From JBEKHT01 sp049516595 (lineage in GTDB: Bacteria > Chloroflexota > Anaerolineae > Anaerolineales > RBG-16-64-43): a stretch of 64,000 bases of DNA. The notes beneath the pieces were generated by a model. The model was not told the DNA's origin and did no database searches. It saw only the letters and a list, made by a program, of their open reading frames with translations. The position numbers and the translations under genes are program-made. Position 1 is the stretch's first letter, and each line of letters starts with the position of its first letter. The stretch is from assembly GCA_049516595.1 (NCBI GenBank), contig JBEKSY010000008.1:1-64000 (forward strand). The letters run 5' to 3'. Positions 40,568 to 48,508 of this stretch are shown here, piece after piece.

Positions 40568-41239
40568 ATGAGCATCATTCTTCACGCCACAGTTGGTTCG
40601 ACGGACATCGACCCTTCTGGCAATGTCTTCGGTTGGGAGGATCTCAAGCGCGCGTTTGAGCACTGCACGAATGCGCCACTGCCCGTCTTCATTGATCATG
40701 TCGGCGCTCCGGTTGGCCAGGTTCTTCGCAGCTGGCCCAACGAAGTCCAAAAGACGGTCGAGGCGCTCCTGAGGATCGATCGCGAGGACGCGATCACGAA
40801 AGTCCGCACCGGTGCTCTGTGGGCCTGCTCGCCGAAGGCGTCCGCTGATGCCGTGGGTGGCCCGGGGCTGGCAGCGCGCACAAATGTCCGGCTGATTGAA
40901 ATTAGCCTTGTGGATGACCCCGGTTTCAGCAAGTGCCGGATTCATTCCTGGACTGACCCGGCAACGGGGAGCAATTCGAGGGATTACGCCAAGTTTGCAG
41001 GCCGCCTCGCGGGTACAGATCGACCACACGCCCGATCGGTTGCCAGCGGGTTACAGGTCCACGAGGTTGCTGACGTGCCGCGTCCCTTTTTGCCTCTGTC
41101 TAAGACAGTGCATCCGGCGCGAGGCCGGGCAGGCGCGGATCTGCCCCCACGCACCGCCCAACTCGCGTTGGGTGAGTTGGCCGAAGTGGGGAAGAGGATC
41201 GACAAGATTCTCTCCACCTGGCCGCGGAGGTGGCGATGA
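40568..41239 (+). CDS. Prohead-protease-like protein
   Basis: Encodes 223 residues. The order of motifs resembles HK97-type prohead (S78) proteases: a His in FIDHVGAPVGQVLRSW, a Ser in TGALWACSPKASADAV, and an acidic residue in VRLIEISLVDDPGF. These would be His, Ser and Glu of the triad. The C-terminal 80 residues are poorly conserved and basic. In phages this enzyme cuts scaffold and capsid during head maturation. No capsid gene is in the element, so it may act on a helper phage's capsid or be a remnant. ATG follows GGGAG. Confidence 0.6.
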   Translation: MSIILHATVGSTDIDPSGNVFGWEDLKRAFEHCTNAPLPVFIDHVGAPVGQVLRSWPNEVQKTVEALLRIDREDAITKVRTGALWACSPKASADAVGGPGLAARTNVRLIEISLVDDPGFSKCRIHSWTDPATGSNSRDYAKFAGRLAGTDRPHARSVASGLQVHEVADVPRPFLPLSKTVHPARGRAGADLPPRTAQLALGELAEVGKRIDKILSTWPRRWR

Positions 41240-41508
41240 GCGAGACCTCGGAGCTGGCTGACCTGCAGGACCAGCTCGTCGCACAGGCTCGCACCCTCGA
41301 TGCCAGGCTCACGGCGCTGGGCGCGAGCGACGGGTTGCGATCGTTTCTGCTTGGCCCGGATGCTAGTCTTGTCCGGATCGCGGACTTGCTCAGCGCGGAG
41401 CAACTTGTGCAGACACAGAGGGAGCTCGTTTTGCGTCTCTCGCTTTTTGATCTGAGTTCGGATGCTATCACTCCGAAAGATCCCGGCCGTCCTCCACGGC
41501 CGATGTAG
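41236..41508 (+). CDS. Small helical protein of unknown function
   Basis: Encodes 90 residues, almost all helical (ELADLQDQLVAQARTLDARLTALGASDGL, then IADLLSAEQLVQTQRELVLRLSLFDL), probably a coiled coil. The ATG overlaps the previous stop by 4 nt, and a strong terminator follows 50 nt after its stop, so it is the last gene of the early operon. No family recognised. Confidence 0.65.
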   Translation: MSETSELADLQDQLVAQARTLDARLTALGASDGLRSFLLGPDASLVRIADLLSAEQLVQTQRELVLRLSLFDLSSDAITPKDPGRPPRPM

Positions 41509-41558
41509 ATCGCCGGAAATGCCAGGTCGGCCCCCTCGGATCCTGGGCCACCTGGCGC

Positions 41559-41597
41559 AAAGCCCGCCCTTCTGCTACCCCCGGAGGGCGGGCTTTT
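41559..41597 (+). terminator. Strong terminator ending the element's early operon
   Basis: AAAGCCCGCCCT (41559-41570) pairs exactly with AGGGCGGGCTTT (41585-41596) over 14 nt and runs into TTTTG. It separates the phage-like genes from the cargo genes. The TGCGTTACG motif lies 8 nt after it. Confidence 0.8.
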
Positions 41598-41860
41598 GCG
41601 TCCCTGCGTTACGCCCCTCATTCCGGCTCCAGGGCACCCTTTGGGGCTGTAGGATGGCCCGAGACCGCAAAAAACCAGGGTAAGGAGCTTCGCACCGGCC
41701 TGCCGCGTGTTCCAGGTGGCTCCAGTTGTCCGGGGGCTTCCCAAGAATTGGCCCTAGTTACACCTTGGGTAAGTGATATCGTCCGCAAGAGTCGTTTGGG
41801 CCCTGGCCGGCTGCGCCTAGAATCGACGGCATTGGGATGCGCGGCCTCTCAGGAGGAACA
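41598..41860 (+). other. Gap between early operon and cargo
   Basis: About 260 nt without a gene. It must hold the promoter of the zinc-ribbon gene, but no clear -35/-10 pair stands out. An AGGAGGA at 41851-41857 serves the next start. Confidence 0.35.
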
Positions 41861-42502
41861 TTGGCCTCTCCCCAATGCCCATACTGCAAGCAAGGTCTCG
41901 ACAAGAATCCGACACGGAAGAAGAAATGCCCTCATTGTGGGCAATTCATCTTTGTGAGAAGAGGCAATCTGTTCACCGATCAGGGCGTGAAAGACTATGA
42001 CGAGACTTTGATGGCCTTCTCTTTTCTTGGACCCCTCGGAATCAAGGAGGAACAATTCGAGGCAACTCGCCAAGAGTTGAGGCTCCAGTTCAAGCAAAAC
42101 CCCTCTGCCAACGATGTCGCCTGGAGGATTCTCAATTCTCTAATCATGAGCCCGACCTACGATCATGTGCGCGTCTATCGCATAATGGCTGGCATTGCAG
42201 GGCTCGAAAACAGGGATCCATCTCCGTACATCAAAGAGGCGATGAAAATCCGTGCGCCCGACTGGAACGGGACACTGCATGCGACCTTCAACCCCGAACT
42301 GGATGAGTTGGGCCACGAGCCAGCCGTGAGAGTGTTCAACTGCAATGACGAATACGTTTGTCCTGAGTGTCGCAAGGTTGAAGGCAAGCACAACAAAGAC
42401 GAAGCGGCTCTCCTCCTGGATTTGCCGTTACGTTGCACAAGCGAATACGGCTGCCCTTGCTGGCTGTACCAGGACTATTCCCCTCTCGTCCATGACGGCT
42501 GA
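41861..42502 (+). CDS. Cargo protein with N- and C-terminal zinc ribbons
   Basis: Encodes 213 residues from TTG 41861 (AGGAGGA 4 nt upstream; the in-frame ATG 41837 lacks one). The N-terminus has CPYC...CPHC, like a small zinc ribbon. The middle is helical (FEATRQELRLQFKQNPSANDVAWRILNSL). The C-terminus has CPECRKVEG and a Cys-rich end (RCTSEYGCPCW). The C-terminal part resembles phage-type minor proteins that carry a CPxC motif, but I cannot name it. It is the first cargo gene. Confidence 0.65.
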   Translation: MASPQCPYCKQGLDKNPTRKKKCPHCGQFIFVRRGNLFTDQGVKDYDETLMAFSFLGPLGIKEEQFEATRQELRLQFKQNPSANDVAWRILNSLIMSPTYDHVRVYRIMAGIAGLENRDPSPYIKEAMKIRAPDWNGTLHATFNPELDELGHEPAVRVFNCNDEYVCPECRKVEGKHNKDEAALLLDLPLRCTSEYGCPCWLYQDYSPLVHDG

Positions 42503-42609
42503 CGCCTTGGGCCAACGGCCAGAGGTTGCCTTCGCCTTCCAGCAAGAGCCGCTTGCCCCCTGCACTTCTGGACCTACAATCGAGGCTTGCCCGACCGACG
42601 GGGGTCTAT

Positions 42610-43389
42610 ATGTCCACCAATCGATCTCACCAAAACTCTGCTTTCGCCACCCTCAGGTACCAATATTTCGCCGCCGGACGAGTCCTGTTCTTGCACGATT
42701 GCATGGAGATGGGTGCGCTGATGCTCGGCTACGCCATTGAGACGAGCTTCAAGCATGGTCTTCTTGCTGCGGGTGTTTCCGACAAGAAGACCCTATACTC
42801 CCACAATCTTGAAGATCTCTTCTCCCACCCCAAATCAGCAGCCGTCTTCGTCAATGTGGAGGTTGCTTACGATTTCATCACCTTCGCCAATGACCTGTTG
42901 GATCAGCGTTACCCCTCCCAACGGCACAACCGGTCGCTCACAATGGCCAGGGACAACAGGAGCATTATGCTCACGCCTGGAATGCTGATCGCATACGACG
43001 ACCTCTTGATGCAGATGGACGACGCCATTTGGAAATTCACCAACGACTATCTTTCATCCATCGGCTTGATCGCCGCTCGGTCGGCCAATATGTCGATCAG
43101 CCGCACATTCTTCCACTGCAATGCTCCAGCCCTTTCACGCATTTCAAGTTACCTGCCTTTGGTCAAACTCCACTTCCCCCAAAACACTCCTGACATTGCC
43201 CTCCTGGAGCAGGGCATCGGCGCTTTATGGCAGGCCGAGCATGTCACGCTGAGCTTCGCTCCTTACGAGGTACTGATAACCCTCCACCCTGCCGCCAACT
43301 TTGTCCATCCGGCACGCGAAAGACGCGACGCCAGCGGAATGATTGTCCTTGCAACTAGCAACTTCCTCCGCCCGCCCGACAATAGGTGA
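42610..43389 (+). CDS. HEPN-like protein with RX5H motif
   Basis: Encodes 259 residues. The first 110 residues look like a HEPN four-helix bundle: YFAAGRVLFLHDCMEMGALML, AIETSFKHGLLAAGV, LYSHNLEDLF, and a helix ending DQRYPSQRHNRSL. R100 and H106 give the RX5H pattern of HEPN ribonucleases, which occur widely in toxin and abortive-infection systems. The C-terminal half is unassigned. ATG 42610 is preferred for its GGGGG-type site and because the upstream frame reads badly. The HEPN assignment is from pattern only. Confidence 0.55.
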   Translation: MSTNRSHQNSAFATLRYQYFAAGRVLFLHDCMEMGALMLGYAIETSFKHGLLAAGVSDKKTLYSHNLEDLFSHPKSAAVFVNVEVAYDFITFANDLLDQRYPSQRHNRSLTMARDNRSIMLTPGMLIAYDDLLMQMDDAIWKFTNDYLSSIGLIAARSANMSISRTFFHCNAPALSRISSYLPLVKLHFPQNTPDIALLEQGIGALWQAEHVTLSFAPYEVLITLHPAANFVHPARERRDASGMIVLATSNFLRPPDNR

Positions 43390-43463
43390 CGTTTTTCGGC
43401 ATGGTGGCCTGATCGCTGCTGCCCCGACAGTTCTCCTGAAGCGCCAACCAAAAGACTGAATAG

Positions 43464-43494
43464 AGAGCCCGCCCTCCCCCCAAGAGCGGGCTCT
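43464..43494 (+). terminator. Hairpin after the HEPN-like gene
   Basis: AGAGCCCGC (43464-43472) pairs exactly with GCGGGCTCT (43486-43494). The tail is weak (GGTCTTG). It probably ends the HEPN-like transcript. It is similar in stem to the terminator at 41559 and is also followed by a TGCGTTAC motif. Confidence 0.55.
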
Positions 43495-43713
43495 GGTCTT
43501 GCGTTACACATCGCAGGCCATTCCCAGGCGTTTTGGCTGCCTTCTCTCGGCAACGGAATCGCAACACCCCTTAGATCCTCATAGACGTACACTGGACTAC
43601 AGACATGTTCCAAGTAGCTCCTCAAATGGCTGGGGGGACCTTGCAGTCCGCGGTTCTATGGCCGATTAGGTGGCTCCTGGCCGGTCAGCCAGTGGTCAGG
43701 CACAAGCTAGATC

Positions 43714-43746
43714 GGGCGGAGTTGGCACTGCTCGCCCTTGTTTTTT
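43714..43746 (+). terminator. Terminator-like hairpin directly before the caspase gene
   Basis: GGGCG(G)AG (from 43714) pairs with CTCGCCC (to 43737) with one bulge, followed by TTGTTTTTTG. It ends 17 nt before the ATG. With so little room for a promoter after it, it may act as an attenuator of the caspase gene. Confidence 0.5.
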
Positions 43747-43763
43747 GAGGTGTCCCCAAAGAT

Positions 43764-45494
43764 ATGAACGATAAACTGACCCCCTCCTATTCCGAGAGTC
43801 ACGCACTTGTGATAGGAATCGACAAGTACGACAAGGTATCGCCCTTGTTGCATGCCACGGACGACGCAAGAGGCGTCGCCGATATCCTGACCACACGATT
43901 TAGCTTCAAGCAGGAGAATGTCCGGCTGCTCCTCGACGAGGGCGCAACCCGAGATACCATCCTCCAGGTGTATCTGAGTTTCGCCGGTCACACGATCAAT
44001 ACGAACGATCGCATCATAGTCTTCTTTGCCGGTCATGGCCAAACAATCCCTTCCCGCCGCGGCGAGGTGGGGTTCCTCGTTCCATATGACGGTGCCCCAA
44101 CAGACCTGAGTTCCCTCATCCAGTGGGACCAGCTCACCCGCAACACGGACCTAATCTCGGCCAAGCATGTGCTCTTTCTGATGGACGCCTGCTACGGCGG
44201 CTTGGCAATAACGCGCTCCCCCCAAGCGGGCTCAACACGCTTCCTCAGGGACATGCTCCTGAGAGTGTCTCGTCAAGTCTTGACAGCTGGCAAAGCCGAT
44301 GAGGTCGTCGCCGACTTAGGCGGTCCACTCCCGGATCACTCGGTCTTCACCGGCCACCTCATAGAAGCGCTTCGAGGAAACGCGGCTGATTCCCAAGGGC
44401 TGCTTACGGCCAACGGAGTTATGGCCTACGTCTACCAGAGAGTCGCAAACGATCCTGACTCGCACCAGACCCCTCACTATGGTTACCTATACGGTGATGG
44501 GGACATGATCCTTAATGCGCCCATGCTTTCCGAGCTCGAACAGGCGGATGAGAAGGACACAGACACCTTCTATTCGATTCCCGCACCGGCCCCCACACAA
44601 ACAATGGACACTGAAATGACCCTCACCGAGCTTGCAAAGGAACTCCTCTCCGACCCGAAACAAATGATCAAGCTTCATGATCTCGTTGCAACGAAGACAC
44701 GTGAATGCGTGGCTGCGACCCCCGACGAAAGGTTCGCAGTCCAGACGTCATGGTCCTTAGAGGAATTCGAGAGACGCCTCGACCTTTACGAGCGCTCCAC
44801 GGATGACCTGATGGTGCTCTTGGCGCTGCTCGGCGCCTGGGGCACACAGGAGCATACCGACATCCTCACCCTTGCCCCACGAAGGCTTGCGGGAAGGATC
44901 CAGCCAGGAGGTGGCCTCGACGTGTGGCGTTCTCTCAGGTGGTACCCAATCCTCCTGCTCACCTATGTTTGTGGCATCGCCTCCATCGCATCCTCCAAAT
45001 ATCACAACCTGTCCGCGATTTTCCTGGTCCCCGTCGACGACCCTACAGCCGGCAGGGATCTTCCCCTTGTCCTCTCCCTTGTCACTGGAGCCGGGAGCCT
45101 TCCTAAAGGATTGAAGGACCTCCCTGGTCACGAGAAATATCACGTTCCTCAAAGCGAATACCTATTCAAGAAGCTCCAGCCCAAGCTAGACGACCTCCTG
45201 TTCCTTGGAACAGACTACGAACGCAACTTCGACCGTTTCGAGATGCTTCTGGCGCTTGAGTATGCTCATCAAGACGAGAGGTACAGCAAGGACTTCTGGA
45301 CCTACATTGGGCGCTTCGGCTGGAAACATCGCCGCGGCTACGGCAGCCCGTACACAGCCCTCTTAGCCGAAGCTACATCAGCTGGCGCCACTTGGCCGCC
45401 CCTCGCAGCCGGTCTTTTCGACAGCTCTGCTGAACGGTTTCTGGAGGTCTCGAGCAACGTATCGCAACAGCTGAACAGGCTCGGGTGGGTCTAG
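43764..45494 (+). CDS. Caspase-family (C14) protease
   Basis: Encodes 576 residues. The N-terminal 250 residues are a caspase/metacaspase domain: HALVIGIDKYDKVSPLLHATDDA, His91 in IIVFFAGHGQT and Cys143 in VLFLMDACYGG form the catalytic dyad. The C-terminal 300 residues are helical without a recognised domain and could be a sensor or a regulated partner. Bacterial caspase-like proteases act in abortive infection and related death systems. It is separately placed from the phage-like genes and followed by a membrane protein gene, suggesting a cargo defence unit. This is inference. Confidence 0.85.
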   Translation: MNDKLTPSYSESHALVIGIDKYDKVSPLLHATDDARGVADILTTRFSFKQENVRLLLDEGATRDTILQVYLSFAGHTINTNDRIIVFFAGHGQTIPSRRGEVGFLVPYDGAPTDLSSLIQWDQLTRNTDLISAKHVLFLMDACYGGLAITRSPQAGSTRFLRDMLLRVSRQVLTAGKADEVVADLGGPLPDHSVFTGHLIEALRGNAADSQGLLTANGVMAYVYQRVANDPDSHQTPHYGYLYGDGDMILNAPMLSELEQADEKDTDTFYSIPAPAPTQTMDTEMTLTELAKELLSDPKQMIKLHDLVATKTRECVAATPDERFAVQTSWSLEEFERRLDLYERSTDDLMVLLALLGAWGTQEHTDILTLAPRRLAGRIQPGGGLDVWRSLRWYPILLLTYVCGIASIASSKYHNLSAIFLVPVDDPTAGRDLPLVLSLVTGAGSLPKGLKDLPGHEKYHVPQSEYLFKKLQPKLDDLLFLGTDYERNFDRFEMLLALEYAHQDERYSKDFWTYIGRFGWKHRRGYGSPYTALLAEATSAGATWPPLAAGLFDSSAERFLEVSSNVSQQLNRLGWV

Positions 45495-45572
45495 CTTGCA
45501 GACCAACAATTCGCGTGGCTGTGTGAAAGGTCGAGGGGCGTCTGCTCAAGAGACGAGGCGAGGAGGAACAGA

Positions 45573-46268
45573 ATGAGCGCTTCAGACTGGGTTCTCGTGG
45601 GATCAACCATTTTCTTGGGCGCTGTTGCCTTGTTCGTGCCGTATCTGTCAGAAGCCGTAAAGCGTCGGGCCTTTGCCCCGAGGATCGAGATCGCATTCAG
45701 AAATGCTAGCCCTTTTTGCATCCGCACCCTTTGGACGAGTCGCCACGACCCCACGTTGTCGGAGCCGGTCTTCTTCTTCCGGTTGCAGATCACGAATCAT
45801 GGTAAGTCCCAAGCGCGCAACTGCGAAGCTGTATTGACAGACCTCTGGTCCTACGATGCGGCAGGGAAACCCTTCAAGTTTCAAGGTTTCTCGCCTATCA
45901 ACCTTCGCATTGAGGTTCCCGTGCCGACTAACATCAACACAGAGCGCCGGTTCTATTGTGCAATCGGGCACGTCTCATCTCCTGCGTACCAGGAGCATGA
46001 GGAAAAGAAGTCGTTCTTGGACTTCCCTGGCAAAGACGGCCATGCTCCGAGATTCCTCTTCGATCTTGAAACATACCCAAATTCGCAGCCCAACTGCCTC
46101 CTTCCCGGCAGGTATGCGATTAAGGTCGCAGTTTACTCTGAGAACTCGCCACGCAAGGAAGCGTTTTTCAAAGTAGACTGGTCGGGCAAATGGCATGACG
46201 ATTTGTCCCTCATGCTCCGCGAGTTGGTGATTGCCAGAATAGGCGAGCCTGCTTCCGCCTCCGCATGA
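45573..46268 (+). CDS. Membrane-anchored protein next to the caspase
   Basis: Encodes 231 residues. One transmembrane helix near the N-terminus (WVLVGSTIFLGAVALFVPYL) is followed by a basic cytoplasmic segment and a beta-rich domain (FFFRLQITNHGKSQARNCEAVLTDL, LLPGRYAIKVAVYSENSPRKEAFFKV) like an immunoglobulin-type fold. AGGAGG precedes the ATG. It starts 78 nt after the caspase stop with no terminator between, so the two are probably co-transcribed. It might be a substrate, inhibitor or anchor of the protease. Confidence 0.7.
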   Translation: MSASDWVLVGSTIFLGAVALFVPYLSEAVKRRAFAPRIEIAFRNASPFCIRTLWTSRHDPTLSEPVFFFRLQITNHGKSQARNCEAVLTDLWSYDAAGKPFKFQGFSPINLRIEVPVPTNINTERRFYCAIGHVSSPAYQEHEEKKSFLDFPGKDGHAPRFLFDLETYPNSQPNCLLPGRYAIKVAVYSENSPRKEAFFKVDWSGKWHDDLSLMLRELVIARIGEPASASA

Positions 46269-46342
46269 CGCCACACATCAGGAGGGAGCCTTGCCATCGA
46301 AGCTCCCTCCACTTATCTCGATGGCGATGTACTGCAGCAATG

Positions 46343-47250
46343 TCACAACCACCTATCCAGCCCGTGTTGCTCGTGCGCGGCGATGAGGTCCGCGTCCAGC
46401 ATCTGGACATAGTGTGAAGTCATCGCGATGTCTGCATGGCCCATCAATCGCTGCAGGGAGAGGATGTCCATGCCCGACCTCAGGCTCATTAGCGCGAAGG
46501 TCCTCCGGAGCGCATGAGGGGTCACGTGGATCCCGGTCTCGATCCCCAATCGCCTCATAAGGTGCGATAGCCAATCTGCGGTGAATCGTTGGCCGGTGCG
46601 CCCTCGGATCATCGGGCTGTCCGGTGTGGGCGGTTGCCGCAGTGTGCGCCGGTAGGCGAGCAACGCTCTCATCGTCTTTGCGCCGATCACGGTCACGCGA
46701 TCCTTGCGGCCCTTTCCCAAGCGAACCATCAGCTGACCCGTCTGCGGATTCAGATCTCCCCAATTGAGGCCGCATAGTTCGGCGGCACGCACTCCACTGT
46801 CGACCAAGAGCATCACGATCGCCTTCTGCCGGACGTCGCAGGCCGCCAGGAGGTCGCGCACTTGGTCGGGCTCAAGACAGGGGAGCCTGCGTTTCTCCAA
46901 CCTCGGCACGGAAACTTAATGAGCTGAGGGACATATCCTTCGGCATGCAGGAATCGGAGAAAGGTCTTCACGCCTCTTGCCCTGGCGTGGAGCGCCGTGT
47001 CTTTGAGATGGCTCCCATCTTCGGCGAGCCACTGGCGGACGTGGCCGGCCGTCGCGTCTTTGGGATCCGTGACCCCCTGCCGTTCGAGCCACTGGACGAA
47101 CTTCCCCGAGCTGAAGCGGTAGTGGTTCAGGGTGGAGGGGGTGCAGCGCATCGCCCGGCGACTCAAGAGGAAATCTTCATGGGCTGTCTGTAGCGGGGAG
47201 AGGGAAAGTGCCAGGTTGTTCTGCCGAGAGGGCAATCGTACTTGGGACAT
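46343..47250 (-). pseudogene. int: Tyrosine integrase split by a frameshift
   Basis: The N-terminal part (47250 to about 46910) is an SAM-like core-binding domain (AHEDFLLSRRAMRCTPSTLNHYRFSSGKFVQWLERQ, TFLRFLHAEGYVPQLIKF). The catalytic part (46909-46343) is complete, with Arg in SGVRAAELCGL, HALRRTF, LMGHADIAMTSHY and the Tyr nucleophile in HYVQML. A one-base shift at about 46909-46916 separates them. GTG 46909 could start the second part on its own. ATG 47250 follows AGGAGG. It lies next to the tRNA, as expected for the element's integrase. Confidence 0.85.
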
Positions 47251-47359
47251 GGAGATCCTCCTATCCTGCCTGGGGCAGGCGTCTCTGGAAGTCTCCTTCC
47301 CTGTCTTGGGCCCCGGAAATCAGTCTTTTTTTTCGGTCTGACTGAGCTCCGGGCTCAGG

Positions 47360-47432
47360 AGCCACGGGTGGGAATCGAACCCGCAACCTATCGCTTACGA
47401 AGCGATTGCTCTACCGATTGAGCTACCGTGGC
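47360..47432 (-). tRNA. tRNA-Thr (anticodon CGU)
   Basis: Folds as acceptor GCCACGG/CCGTGGC, D-arm GCTC...GAGC, anticodon arm ATCGC-TTCGTAA-GCGAT with CGT, and T-arm GCGGG-TTCGATT-CCCAC with one C-A mismatch. No CCA is encoded. It is the intact gene at the right end of the element, with its 3' half supplied by the element. The hairpin after it (47342-47358) has no T-run on this strand. Confidence 0.88.
47391..47405. repeat. Right attachment-site core (attR) within tRNA-Thr
   Basis: TCGCTTACGAAGCGA, identical to 35718-35732; covers the anticodon arm of the tRNA. Confidence 0.75.
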
Positions 47433-47441
47433 GCCGTTGTC

Positions 47442-47471
47442 ATTATAGCAGGGCCCGGTTGGCTGTCACAA
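47442..47471 (-). promoter_or_regulatory. Promoter of tRNA-Thr
   Basis: On the minus strand TTGTGA (47471-47466) and TATAAT (47447-47442) are 18 nt apart, and the -10 ends 9 nt before the tRNA 5' end. This fits a tRNA promoter. Confidence 0.55.
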
Positions 47472-47555
47472 CCCGCGAGGGGACCCTTGCGGGCTGCCAT
47501 TGAGGAGCCTCCTCATTCGCCCCGCTCTTGGCGCCTGGCGGCTCTCCCAGAACTC

Positions 47556-48368
47556 TCACCCGCGGAGCCGCCGCACGTAGAAGCGATCGATCAGGAGGTC
47601 CAGGATCCCGGGGAATAGCGTGTTGAGCCAGACGATGGGGAGAGCAATCCGGGGCAAGACCACGATCCGCCGGGGATGAGCTGCCAGGCCGACAATGCAC
47701 TGGGCCACTTGCTCAACCGGCAGCCGCCAGCGCCCCGCTCCCCGAACCTCCGTCTCCGCGGAACGACCGACGTGGGATCCAAACTCAGTCTCAACCGGAC
47801 CCGGACAAAAGGTGCAGACCTGGATGCCCAAGCTGCTGACTTCCCTACGCAGGGCTTCTCCGAATCCGCGCAGACCGAACTTGGCGGCCGAATAGACCGT
47901 ATCGGTCGGAGTTCCCAGCAGGCCAGCCAGCGAAGAGATGTTAATAATGCAACCGGATCGCCGTCCAATCATGGACGGGAGGATCTCACGCGTGAGCAGT
48001 ATGCAACTCGTCAAATCGAGGCGGATTTGCTCCTCGATGTCGTGGACCGGCTCAAGTTCGTCGAGCCACCGCAAACGGCCGAAGCCGGCATTGTTGACCA
48101 GGAAATCCACGTGCCCTTTCCAGGCCACGGCCGATGCGGCAATGCGGCGGATGTCCTCCAGGCGAAGCAGATCCCCACCAATCGTCAAGGCCTCGGGGGC
48201 CCCGGGCTGCTCAACTATCCGCGAGGCGAGCTGCCGGAGACGGTCCTCGCGCCGCGCCGTGAGGATGACATGCGCCCCCGCCCGGGCGAAAGCAATCGCG
48301 GTCGCATAACCGATTCCTGAGGAGGCCCCGGTGATCAGAGCCACCTTCCCGTGCACGCGACTTGGCAT
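47556..48368 (-). CDS. Short-chain dehydrogenase/reductase
   Basis: Encodes 270 residues of the classical SDR family. The Rossmann motif is LITGASSGIGYATAIAFARAG, the structural NNAG lies in DFLVNNAGFG, and the catalytic Ser, Tyr and Lys are in NISSLAG and VYSAAKFGLRGFGEA. The PG motif (CTFCPGPVETEFG) follows. The last about 40 residues have a hydrophobic stretch (LPIVWLNTLFPGILDLLI), as in membrane-associated SDRs of lipid metabolism. ATG 48368 is the start nearest to the conserved strand. Substrate unknown. Confidence 0.88.
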   Translation of the reverse strand: MPSRVHGKVALITGASSGIGYATAIAFARAGAHVILTARREDRLRQLASRIVEQPGAPEALTIGGDLLRLEDIRRIAASAVAWKGHVDFLVNNAGFGRLRWLDELEPVHDIEEQIRLDLTSCILLTREILPSMIGRRSGCIINISSLAGLLGTPTDTVYSAAKFGLRGFGEALRREVSSLGIQVCTFCPGPVETEFGSHVGRSAETEVRGAGRWRLPVEQVAQCIVGLAAHPRRIVVLPRIALPIVWLNTLFPGILDLLIDRFYVRRLRG

Positions 48369-48508
48369 TCTCCGCTGTCCCTGGGGATCCCGTCCCATCT
48401 CGCGGCCCGGCGCGTTCTCTAAGCGCAGTTCAATCGATCTGGGGGAGTTGCTCTTACGGAGAGGATCCAATCTGGATCCCATCGGCGTTTGCAAGCCGCC
48501 GGGCAGGC

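Larger units (their letters stand above)
43390..43763 (+). other. Leader region of the caspase gene
   Basis: No gene in this 374-nt gap. It holds a hairpin at 43464-43494, the TGCGTTACA motif at 43500, and a T-tailed terminator-like hairpin at 43714-43746 just before the caspase start. The promoter was not identified. Confidence 0.4.
35718..47405. mobile_element. Integrated satellite-like element in tRNA-Thr
   Basis: Bounded by a 15-bp identical core (35718-35732 and 47391-47405), with an integrase next to the intact tRNA at the right end. From the left it holds an AlpA-like regulator behind a strong promoter, a run of overlapping small genes, a lambda-O-like replication gene with iterons, a broken coiled-coil gene, a prohead-protease-like gene, and then separately transcribed cargo. 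No terminase, portal, capsid or tail gene is seen. At 11.7 kb this fits a phage-inducible-island-like satellite or a reduced prophage. Confidence 0.8.

Noticed and set aside
42526..42609. N-terminal extension of the HEPN-like protein
   Set aside because: Pro/Ser/Arg-rich residues without similarity; ATG 42610 fits the domain start better.
46945..47193. Plus-strand frame within the integrase
   Set aside because: Shadow of the integrase core-binding domain; no features of its own.
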